A DNA stretch of 37,212 nucleotides from Candidatus Atribacter alterifermentans. Lineage in GTDB: Bacteria; Atribacterota; Atribacteria; Atribacterales; Atribacteraceae. Positions 1-6,916 of the stretch are shown in pieces. The stretch covers positions 1 through 37,212 of the forward strand of contig JAAYUP010000058.1 of assembly GCA_012517635.1 (NCBI GenBank), given 5' to 3'. Numbering within the stretch: position 1 is the stretch's first letter; every line of letters starts with the position of its first letter. Both the position numbers and the translations under genes were made by a program. The notes below the pieces were generated by a model. The model was not told the origin of the DNA. It searched no databases and saw only the letters and a program-made list of their open reading frames with translations.

Positions 1-719
1 AACTCATGAAAGAAACCGGCGTCAACATTATTGCGGGATGTGGATTTTATACTCATGATACTCATACAGCTGATATTGAAAAGAAATCAATTGAAGATAT
101 TACCGAAATAATCATGCATGACCTATTGATTGGCATGGATCATACGGGAGTTTGTTCTGGAGTGATTGGTGAGATTGGAACCAGCCAGTCTATTCATCCG
201 AATGAAAAAAAGGTTCTTCAAGCAGCCGGTAAAGCCCAGTTCCAAAGCAAAGTTCCACTATTCATTCATATCTATCCCTGGTCGAAAAATGGGATAGAAG
301 TTTTGAAGATTTTAGAAAATGAAGGAGCCAATCTATCCCAAGTCGTTATCTGCCATTCAGATGTGGAGATGGACCCTGATTATATGATTTCAGTCATGAA
401 ACGGGGCGCATTTATCGAATTCGATAATTTTGGGAAAGAGTTTTGGATTCCAGCAGAAAAAAGGGCTTTCGCTGGAGGAAATTTTGCCACTGATCGGGAA
501 CGAGTTCAGGTTATCCGTAATTTGGTTGACCTTGGTTTTCAGAATCGTCTTCTTATAACCAATGATATTTGTTTAAAGGCCATGCTTCACGCTTACGGAG
601 GATGGGGGTATGACCATATTTTGAGGAATATCGTTCCAATGCTTATTGATATTGGAGTTGAAGAAAAAATAGTTTGGGAATTACTCATAAAGAATCCCCA
701 ACAACTTTTTTTAGGATAA
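1..719 (+). CDS. Phosphotriesterase-family metal-dependent hydrolase (5' end outside window)
   Basis: This is the C-terminal 239 or so residues of an amidohydrolase-fold enzyme of the phosphotriesterase/lactonase family. The reading frame is open to the left edge, and the first ATG (position 6) lies inside a conserved strand reading like NIIAGCGFY, so it is not the true start. Visible family elements are GEIGTS (bridging acidic or lysine position), the metal-ligand histidines in FIHIYPW and in CHSD, and the final aspartate in ITND. The N-terminal HxH metal pair must lie upstream of the window. Relatives include bacterial lactonases, PTER-like proteins and homoserine-lactone hydrolases. The next gene starts 18 bp downstream with its own strong ribosome site, so this looks like an early gene of the 0-4.7 kb operon. 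Family assignment is firm; substrate is unknown, with a sugar lactone or ester as an inference. Confidence 0.88.
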   Translation, partial: LMKETGVNIIAGCGFYTHDTHTADIEKKSIEDITEIIMHDLLIGMDHTGVCSGVIGEIGTSQSIHPNEKKVLQAAGKAQFQSKVPLFIHIYPWSKNGIEVLKILENEGANLSQVVICHSDVEMDPDYMISVMKRGAFIEFDNFGKEFWIPAEKRAFAGGNFATDRERVQVIRNLVDLGFQNRLLITNDICLKAMLHAYGGWGYDHILRNIVPMLIDIGVEEKIVWELLIKNPQQLFLG

Positions 720-737
720 AAAATGAGGAGGTTAACC

Positions 738-1907
738 ATGAAAAAACTTAGTATAAGTGATCAAGAATTTCAACGCCGCGTCAATCGTTTACAAGAGGAA
801 ATGAAAAAAGAAAATGTTGATTTATGGGTGGGTTATTCAAGTGAAAGCGAAGCTTCGATATCTTTGTACTTAGCAGGATTTCAGCCCTTTTTTGATTTTG
901 CAGGGGTTATGGTACCTAGAGAAGGTGAAGCAGTTTTGATCACCGGTGGACCAGAGTCATTTGAAATGGCTAGGGAGTTTTCCAGGATTAAAAAAATTCT
1001 TATTCATGGCTTATTTGTCGAAACTTCAGCGCCTGAATGGGTTCCTGATACTGAAATTTTTGATTTTTCGACCATCATTCCACAGGTTATGGGAAGGATT
1101 CAACCCAAAAAAATTGCCATTAGTCAATGGAACACCTTTCCATACATTATATTTCAAGATTTGGTAAAAAATTGTCCCCACGCTGAAGTTGTCTCTGGTG
1201 ATGAAATGTTGCTTCGAGTTCGTCAAATTAAATCGAAAGAGGAAATTGAGATTATTGCTGAAGCGTATCGTATTACTGAGGAGTCTGTGAAACGATCACT
1301 TGAAGTAGCTCGGATCGGAGTGAGTGAGAGATTTTTGGAAAACGAGGGTCGGAAAGTCATGCTTGATTTGGGAGCAGAAGGAACATCTTATCCAATATGG
1401 GTTTGTTCAGGAAAGAATACCTCTCGTAGTTTGTGTAAATCAACAGATAAGCTTATTCAGGCAAACGAATTAGTCCAAATTACCTTTGGTGCTCGATATC
1501 AGGGATATTGTGGGAACATGTGCCGGGTTTTTTCAATTGGAGAACCTGACCCAAAAGTGAAAAAAATGATGTCGGTTGCCCTCCAATCAATGGAAGATGC
1601 TCTCGAAATGATTCGACCTGGTGTCCTTTCTTGTGAGGTTTTCAAAAAATATTATAATCACCTATCAAAATATGGATGGGAAAAATTTACTCTTTATGGC
1701 CCTGCTCATGGAACAGGAGTATCCGAAGTCGAAGGTCTTTGGCTTTCTGAAAGGAATCCCTTTGTCATCCAACCGAACATGGTGTTTAATATTGATATAT
1801 GGCTCACTAATGGTGAGGTGGGAATGAGGTATGAAGATGGGATTGTAGTTACTGAAAATGGAATTCGGGAGCTCAATTCTTATCGGCGAGAGATCATTAT
1901 TTTATAA
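738..1907 (+). CDS. M24-family (Xaa-Pro peptidase / creatinase fold) protein lacking most metal ligands
   Basis: A 389-residue protein with the two-domain creatinase/prolidase layout: an N-terminal creatinase-like domain (about 1-160) and a C-terminal pita-bread domain (about 165-389). I chose ATG 738 because AGGAGG at 726-731 sits just upstream; an ATG at 723 would lie before that site. In the pita-bread domain the five usual metal positions read T249 (normally Asp), N260 (normally Asp), H324 (kept, in AHGTG), D353 (normally Glu) and E366 (kept, in RYEDG). The substrate-binding histidine expected after SGKNT is also absent. Creatinase and ectoine hydrolase use this fold without metal, so a metal-free C-N hydrolase is more likely than an aminopeptidase. 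It sits between a phosphotriesterase-like gene and an isomerase-like gene on the same strand. Fold is confident; activity is not. Confidence 0.85.
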   Translation: MKKLSISDQEFQRRVNRLQEEMKKENVDLWVGYSSESEASISLYLAGFQPFFDFAGVMVPREGEAVLITGGPESFEMAREFSRIKKILIHGLFVETSAPEWVPDTEIFDFSTIIPQVMGRIQPKKIAISQWNTFPYIIFQDLVKNCPHAEVVSGDEMLLRVRQIKSKEEIEIIAEAYRITEESVKRSLEVARIGVSERFLENEGRKVMLDLGAEGTSYPIWVCSGKNTSRSLCKSTDKLIQANELVQITFGARYQGYCGNMCRVFSIGEPDPKVKKMMSVALQSMEDALEMIRPGVLSCEVFKKYYNHLSKYGWEKFTLYGPAHGTGVSEVEGLWLSERNPFVIQPNMVFNIDIWLTNGEVGMRYEDGIVVTENGIRELNSYRREIIIL

Positions 1908-1972
1908 TGTTAAAATACGAAAAAGCTTAGAAAATGTTAAATTAAATATTTAAATCTGAAGGAGGTTATTTT

Positions 1973-2767
1973 ATGTTTCAGGTTTTAGCCGTTTCAACCA
2001 ATACCTACCATAATTTCTCTCTCGAAGATGCTTTAAAAGGCATAACTCAATCTGGTTTTCATTATTTTGAATTGGCTTGTGTTCGAGGTTGGACTGAGCA
2101 TTTTTCATTGCAAGGCTTTTCCCAGACCGATGTAAGAAAATTAGAAGAAAAATGTAACCAATACAATTTAAAGATAAGTAGCTTGAGTGGCCATTCTGAC
2201 TTATCTGGTCCCGAAGGATTTGAAAATCTAAAAAAAGCCATTGATTTAGCGACAATGCTTGGCGTAAAGGTTGTCAACACCGGGACGGTAGAAAAAGAAA
2301 GTGACTTATCAGTGTTTTACCAACATATTCCAGATTTGGGAAACTATGCACTGAATAAGGGTGTTAAGGTTGGACTTGAGATCCATGGTGATGTTCTAAA
2401 AAATGGACAAGCAGCTAAAGAAATCATGGAAACAATTAATCATCCTGCTATTGGAATTAATTATGATACGGGAAATTGTATTTTTTATGGTGATAGTTTA
2501 CCAGAAGAAGATATCATTCATTGCCTTCCCTGGATTATTCATATCCATTTAAAAGACAAGATAGGTGGTTTTAAAGTATGGAACTTTCCAACGTTAGGCG
2601 AGGGAATGGTTAACTTTAAAAAGGTTTTCAGCATCTTGAAGGAAAAACAAATTGATGTACCAATGAGCGTAGAAATTGAATATAGTGGTTCGTTTGATCA
2701 TCCAGTTACTTTTGTTGATGAATGCGTAAAAAAATCCTATGATTATCTTCAAAAAGTTCTCGTATAG
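1973..2767 (+). CDS. Sugar phosphate isomerase/epimerase-like TIM barrel protein
   Basis: A 264-residue member of the xylose-isomerase-like TIM-barrel (AP endonuclease family 2) superfamily. Typical elements are seen in order: a FELAC strand near the N-terminus, KISSLSGHSD, GVKVVNTGT, GLEIHGD (metal-ligand Glu and His region), GINYDTGN, the HIHLKDK strand and a terminal SVEIEYSG, where Glu is the usual last metal ligand. Relatives are hydroxypyruvate isomerases, inosose dehydratases and keto-hexose 3-epimerases. AAGGAGG about 7 bp before the ATG supports the start. The gene lies 65 bp after the M24 gene and 12 bp before the PIG-L gene, so it belongs to the same catabolic operon. The exact sugar cannot be read from the sequence. 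Confidence 0.88.
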   Translation: MFQVLAVSTNTYHNFSLEDALKGITQSGFHYFELACVRGWTEHFSLQGFSQTDVRKLEEKCNQYNLKISSLSGHSDLSGPEGFENLKKAIDLATMLGVKVVNTGTVEKESDLSVFYQHIPDLGNYALNKGVKVGLEIHGDVLKNGQAAKEIMETINHPAIGINYDTGNCIFYGDSLPEEDIIHCLPWIIHIHLKDKIGGFKVWNFPTLGEGMVNFKKVFSILKEKQIDVPMSVEIEYSGSFDHPVTFVDECVKKSYDYLQKVLV

Positions 2768-2779
2768 GAGGCAGATGCT

Positions 2780-3658
2780 ATGCGTAAAGAAGACTTTATT
2801 TTCTATAATCTTCGGTTAGGTCAAAAAGGGAATGATATCAATATTGTTTTTCCTAATTGGAAACCAGGAGACGAAAGGGTCGCAGTATTTTCACCACACG
2901 ATGATGACGGAATACTCGGTCCAGGATCACTTATTCAAGGCATTCCTCTTTTTGGAGGTGAGGTCCATATTATAATATTTTGCAATGGTTCTGGTGGTTA
3001 TAGTGAGATAGAACAAAAATATATTATTACTGCTCTTCGCTCCAGAGAAACAGCTCGGGCTTACGGTGTTTTGGGAATAAAGGAAGAAAAAATCCATCGC
3101 CTTGAATACGATGATTATAGCGTTTTTCCTTTTATTGGTTACAAGCTTTCTGGAGGTGAGGAAGGCACATTTAAGAAAATCATGCCTCTGCTTCGACAGC
3201 TCAAAATCACCCGTGTTTTAGTCCCAAATGGTTATCGAGAACATCTTGATCATACTGCTACTTTTATGGTTGGAGCTTTTGATACTCCTCAAATTGGTGA
3301 TCCAGTTATGGCAGATTGGGGTCAAGCCGAACCCATTCGTTCGATTTTACAATATGCTGTTTGGAGCGATTTTTCTCCTGAAGATGCAATGGTTGAAGGA
3401 GTTGACACTGAAATTCGGGCTAATCGTGCTTTGAGGGCTCCGATTGAGGCAGAAAGGAATGTTCTTAAGGCCATGGAAGAGTATCAAACCCAAGCAAAAA
3501 TAATATCAGGACTATTAAAGGCCAGAGAAGAAAGAGTAATTTCAAAAAATCAAGTTGTCGAAGTTTTTCTTTATTTTGATCCACGACCTCGGTGTGAGTA
3601 TAAAAAATATATTCATCAAATAGAAAAGATTGATAATGATGGAGGTTTTTCTCAATGA
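2780..3658 (+). CDS. PIG-L (LmbE-like) family deacetylase
   Basis: A 292-residue PIG-L/LmbE-family protein. These zinc-dependent enzymes usually remove an acetyl group from N-acetylglucosaminyl compounds. The N-terminal signature is SPHDDDGILGPGSL at about residues 38-51, a variant of AHPDDE that keeps the His-x-Asp-Asp metal and catalytic core. The second metal-ligand region reads EHLDHT, about 155 residues in. An AGGAGG precedes the ATG. The 3' end overlaps the next ATG by 4 bp (ATGA at 3655-3658), showing translational coupling to the dehydrogenase. The operon context points to de-N-acetylation of an acetylated sugar or cyclitol, but that is inference. Confidence 0.88.
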   Translation: MRKEDFIFYNLRLGQKGNDINIVFPNWKPGDERVAVFSPHDDDGILGPGSLIQGIPLFGGEVHIIIFCNGSGGYSEIEQKYIITALRSRETARAYGVLGIKEEKIHRLEYDDYSVFPFIGYKLSGGEEGTFKKIMPLLRQLKITRVLVPNGYREHLDHTATFMVGAFDTPQIGDPVMADWGQAEPIRSILQYAVWSDFSPEDAMVEGVDTEIRANRALRAPIEAERNVLKAMEEYQTQAKIISGLLKAREERVISKNQVVEVFLYFDPRPRCEYKKYIHQIEKIDNDGGFSQ

Positions 3659-4659
3659 AAAATATTGCTTTGTTCGGATCTGGTTTTATTGCTGGGGTTC
3701 ATATGGAGGGTTGGAAAAGAATCCCCGAAGCTAACGTGGTTGCTTTTTTTGAAGTTGTTCCTGAAAAAGCTCGGAATTTTCAAGAAAAATATTCAATTCC
3801 TCACTATTCTTCTTTACCTCGTCTGCTTGAAGAGAAGGAAATCGATATTGTTGATATTTGTTTACCAACTTTTTTACACCGTGATTATGTTTTACAAGCA
3901 GCTCAAGCCGGGAAACACATCATCTGTGAAAAACCGATGGCTTTAAATGTCGAAGATGCCGTAGCGATGAAAAATGCCTGCCAGTTAAACAATGTTGAAC
4001 TGATGATTGGTCATGCACTCCGTTTTTGGGGAGAATATAGGAAAGCCAAAGAATTAGTCTCTCAGGGGAAAATTGGGAAAATACTCTCCATTGATGCTTA
4101 TCGATTAAGCGTTTCACCTACTTGGTCGGTAATAAGTTGGATTCTTCAACAAAATTTGAGCGGTGGGGCAGCGTTGGACCTTCACATTCATGATTTGGAT
4201 TTTGCGAATTGGATTGGAGGGAAGCCTGTTGAAGTATTTTCGCGCGGGGTTCAGTCGGTTAATGGTTCCTGGGATCATGCCCACACCAGCGTTCGATATG
4301 ATGATGGAATAATTGCTAACATAGAAGGTGGTTGGTTGATGAAGGGAGCATTCCCTTTTACAATGGGATATCGGATTTTAGGAACAGAAGGTGTTATTGA
4401 GTGGGAATTCCGTGCTGGGGTGAATATTGAGCAAAGAGGAGAAGCGAATCCAGTAATTATCTATCGAGATGGTGAGAAAGAAGAAAAAATAAACGCACAA
4501 GATGATGATGCTTATTATCTTGAATTGAAGTATTTCTTTGATTGCATAGAAAATCATCGACCAATCGAACAGGCAACTGCAGACCATGGTATTACTGCCG
4601 TTCGAGTTGCAAATGCAGCTCGAGAATCAATGGAAAAGGGCATAATTGTGAAATTATAG
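3655..4659 (+). CDS. Gfo/Idh/MocA-family NAD(P)-dependent oxidoreductase
   Basis: A 334-residue sugar or cyclitol dehydrogenase. The N-terminal Rossmann fold begins MKNIALFGSGFIAGVH, with the GxGxxA dinucleotide motif. The family hallmark EKPMAL is at about residues 91-96, and the DLHIHDLDFANWIGG segment holds the catalytic Asp/His region of the C-terminal domain. Length matches the family. It overlaps the PIG-L gene by 4 bp, so both products are probably made together and may act in sequence, with deacetylation followed by oxidation. It is the last gene of the operon; a 141-bp gap without a convincing T-rich terminator separates it from the regulator downstream. Confidence 0.92.
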   Translation: MKNIALFGSGFIAGVHMEGWKRIPEANVVAFFEVVPEKARNFQEKYSIPHYSSLPRLLEEKEIDIVDICLPTFLHRDYVLQAAQAGKHIICEKPMALNVEDAVAMKNACQLNNVELMIGHALRFWGEYRKAKELVSQGKIGKILSIDAYRLSVSPTWSVISWILQQNLSGGAALDLHIHDLDFANWIGGKPVEVFSRGVQSVNGSWDHAHTSVRYDDGIIANIEGGWLMKGAFPFTMGYRILGTEGVIEWEFRAGVNIEQRGEANPVIIYRDGEKEEKINAQDDDAYYLELKYFFDCIENHRPIEQATADHGITAVRVANAARESMEKGIIVKL

Positions 4660-4800
4660 TAGGATTCATTTTCTTAAATGACAAAACTTTATATTAGAAT
4701 GTTGAGGCTGGAAAGGAAATCTTTCAAAGGAAGACTTCCTTTCTAAGGAAAATAAAAAATGAAAATAAATAGGGAGAGTATTCGAAGATAAAAAAAGGCC

Positions 4801-6120
4801 ATGCGTAAGATTCTCATTGTTGAGGAAGATGTTCTTATTCGAGAAAAACTGTCAAATTTACTTCGTGATGAAAGATATTATGTCATTGCAGTCAAAGATC
4901 GAAGCGTAGCTATCAATTGTTTAGAGAGAGAATCGATTGAAATTATGATTAGTGCTGAAAAAATTATTCAAGAAAATGGTTTTGAATTGCTATCAGTTGC
5001 CAAACAGCGTTTATCCAATATAATTGTTATTGCAGTTGGTGAAAATGAGAATGCTTATCAAGTCCGTGGTTTGCTTGCAAAAGGAATTTATGAATACTTA
5101 TCCCATCCCCTTACTCCTTCAAGAATTCTGTCTTCAATTAAAAGAGCAGAGGAGAAGATCACCCTTTTAGAGGAAAATAAAGACTTAAAACGCCGAATTG
5201 ATTACCGTTATTCTTTTGCTGGGATAACGGGAGTATCAGAAAAAATGCAAAAAGTTTTTTCTTTAATTCTCCAGGTTTCACAGATAAAACGTCCAATATT
5301 GCTTATGGGAGAATCAGGGACTGGGAAAGAAATGATCGCACGAGCCATCCACAAATATGCTTTTCCTGATGAAAGGGGTTTTTACAAAATACTCTGTAGT
5401 AATCTTCCACCCGGTGCTCTTAAAGAAAAAATATTTTATCGCGATATTGATGTTCTTTCAAAAAAAGATACCCTTGACCAACTTCCATCAGGAACAATTT
5501 ATTTTGAAGATATCCATCTTTTACCCTATCCCCTTCAAATTGAATTAATAGATTTTCTTGAGGAAAATCGTTTTGGGCGAGGTGATAAAGATTTACATAT
5601 TATTACTTCAACTGAAGTCCCCCTTGAAGAAGAAGTCGCCCGGGGAATATTTCGCAATGATCTCTTTTATTTTCTCAATGCAGTAAAAATTGATGTCCCC
5701 TCTCTTCGAGAGAGAAAAGAGGATATTCCTTTTCTTATCGACGTTTTTTTAAAGGAAATTGAAGAAGGAACCAACAGGAAAACCATTAAAATGAGCAAAG
5801 AAGCCTTAAATTTATTATTAGAGTATCATTGGCCAGGGAACATTACTGAATTAAAAAATACTATAGAAGGTATGGTTATTCTAAGTGAAAGCGAGTTCAT
5901 TCTTCCAGAAGATATTCCCGTTCATATAAAAAGTGGTGTTGGGACAGGTCACTCCCTTCAAATAGAAGTTGGCATGTCCTTAGAACAGGCAGAAAAAAGC
6001 TTAATTTGGGAAACCCTGAAAGCCAACCGTTTTAATAAGAGTAAAAGTGCCCAAATTCTTGGAATTGGCCTTCGTACTCTCTATCGAAAAATTGAGCAGT
6101 ATGATCTCAAATCTCAATAA
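4801..6120 (+). CDS. NtrC-like regulator with degenerate receiver and AAA+ domains
   Basis: A 439-residue protein with the NtrC order: receiver (1-115), AAA+ (about 138-375) and a Fis-type helix-turn-helix (about 400-433, ending SAQILGIGLRTLYRKI). The receiver keeps the acidic N-terminal patch (VEED), but the phospho-acceptor Asp is Ala (A52 in MISAEK) and the conserved Lys is His (H102 in LSHP). The AAA+ domain keeps Walker A GESGTGKE (170-177) and the RNDLFYFLN...LRER segment. The sigma-54 contact loop GAFTGA is missing from its place (about 212-222), Walker B reads YFED rather than FLDE, and the sensor-II Arg of WPGNVREL is Thr (WPGNITEL). It therefore probably does not activate sigma-54 polymerase or respond to phosphorylation. 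It could act as a DNA-binding repressor or activator of a neighbouring unit, either the upstream operon or groESL. The start is the first ATG with only a weak ribosome site. Confidence 0.85.
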   Translation: MRKILIVEEDVLIREKLSNLLRDERYYVIAVKDRSVAINCLERESIEIMISAEKIIQENGFELLSVAKQRLSNIIVIAVGENENAYQVRGLLAKGIYEYLSHPLTPSRILSSIKRAEEKITLLEENKDLKRRIDYRYSFAGITGVSEKMQKVFSLILQVSQIKRPILLMGESGTGKEMIARAIHKYAFPDERGFYKILCSNLPPGALKEKIFYRDIDVLSKKDTLDQLPSGTIYFEDIHLLPYPLQIELIDFLEENRFGRGDKDLHIITSTEVPLEEEVARGIFRNDLFYFLNAVKIDVPSLRERKEDIPFLIDVFLKEIEEGTNRKTIKMSKEALNLLLEYHWPGNITELKNTIEGMVILSESEFILPEDIPVHIKSGVGTGHSLQIEVGMSLEQAEKSLIWETLKANRFNKSKSAQILGIGLRTLYRKIEQYDLKSQ

Positions 6121-6407
6121 ACAATAAATGATTTGTTTAAATAGCTGCTCAAGTTATTTTTTTTTCAATAATAAATAAAGTTACCCGAAAAATCACCTCC
6201 CTAAAAAATTGGCGAATCCTTTAAAGAGGGAAACTGAAATGATTTTTTATGTTTAGCCTACATATGAATTTTTTCATTGAAGGAATTAATCATTGATCCT
6301 TTTTTTCTTTTTACTACCTCTATTTCAATGATTTCTTTCTGAAAAAAGTGCTAATCTTATTTATCTTGGTATACTAAAAAAATAAAAATCAGGAATTGTT
6401 CGTTGTG

Positions 6408-6495
6408 CATTTTGTCATATATGTTATTTTGACATATTCTCTATGAGAATATTGTAAGAATAACTAACTATCCAAGTTACATTTTGTCAAAATGT
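6408..6495. promoter_or_regulatory. Candidate operator cluster upstream of groESL
   Basis: A perfect 17-bp odd palindrome, ACATTTTG-T-CAAAATGT, lies at 6479-6495. Its left part, CATTTTGTCA, is repeated exactly at 6408-6417, 72 bp upstream (close to seven helical turns). An inverted TTTTGACA occurs at 6427-6434, forming a TGTCA...TGACA pair with the upstream copy. All lie upstream of the predicted promoter. The arrangement fits binding of a dimeric regulator. The Fis-type HTH protein encoded directly upstream is one candidate, which is inference. Confidence 0.45.
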
Positions 6496-6527
6496 CATAT
6501 TTTTGATTTTGTTTGACTTTAACCCTC

Positions 6528-6555
6528 TTGCAATTTCGAAAAAAATGTTTAAAAT
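6528..6555 (+). promoter_or_regulatory. Candidate sigma-70 promoter for groESL
   Basis: TTGCAA (6528-6533) and TAAAAT (6550-6555) are separated by 16 bp, with the GTG start of groES about 50 bp downstream. No complete CIRCE inverted repeat overlaps it, so HrcA control is not evident here. Confidence 0.45.
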
Positions 6556-6605
6556 GAGATACGATAAATGAATAAATTAATACTTCCGAAAGGGGTGAAT
6601 ATCGA

Positions 6606-6896
6606 GTGAATATTAAACCACTCGGAGATCGTATCCTAGTAAAGAGGATCGAAGAAGAAGAAGTTCGTAAAGGCGGCATTATTATTCCCGATACCGCAAA
6701 GGAAAAACCACAGCAAGGTTCGATTGTTGCTGTTGGTAGTGGAAAAGTAAATGAAGATGGAAGTCGTATGCCTCTTGAAGTGAAAGCAGGTGATCGAGTA
6801 CTTTTCGGGAAGTATGCTGGTTCGGAAGTTAAGATTGGCGACGAAGAGTATCTCATAATGCGAGAGGATGACATTCTCGGAATTATCGAAGGGTAG
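6606..6896 (+). CDS. groES: Co-chaperonin GroES
   Basis: A 96-residue Hsp10 that caps the GroEL barrel in the cytoplasm. It starts MNIKPLGDRILVKRIEEEE and contains the mobile-loop region KGGIIIPDTAKEKPQQG (about 22-38) and the typical VGSGKV and VLFGKYAGSEVKIGDEEYLIMREDDILGI segments. The start codon is GTG at 6606, preceded by AAAGGGG, and no upstream in-frame start fits better. It lies 20 bp before groEL in the usual order. A long regulatory region with palindromic sites precedes it. Confidence 0.98.
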   Translation: MNIKPLGDRILVKRIEEEEVRKGGIIIPDTAKEKPQQGSIVAVGSGKVNEDGSRMPLEVKAGDRVLFGKYAGSEVKIGDEEYLIMREDDILGIIEG

Positions 6897-6916
6897 CTGA
6901 AAGGAGGTACGCGATA

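Larger units (their letters stand above)
6121..6605. other. Long intergenic region upstream of groES
   Basis: 485 bp without a gene. It holds palindromic TTTTGTCA-type sites at 6408-6434 and 6479-6495, a plausible sigma-70 promoter at 6528-6555, a half CIRCE-like AGTGCTAA at about 6346 without its partner, and a minus-strand AGGGAGGTGAT sequence at about 6193-6203 that faces no visible reading frame. The rest is AT-rich and I recognise nothing else in it. Confidence 0.5.

Noticed and set aside
6346..6353. CIRCE (HrcA operator) upstream of groES
   Set aside because: Only AGTGCTAA, one half, is present; the matching TTAGCACT arm at 9-bp spacing is absent and the position is far from the promoter.
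6505..6540. Sigma-54 promoter before groES, suggested by the NtrC-like neighbour
   Set aside because: No GG-N10-GC pair around the TTGCA element; the regulator also lacks GAFTGA.
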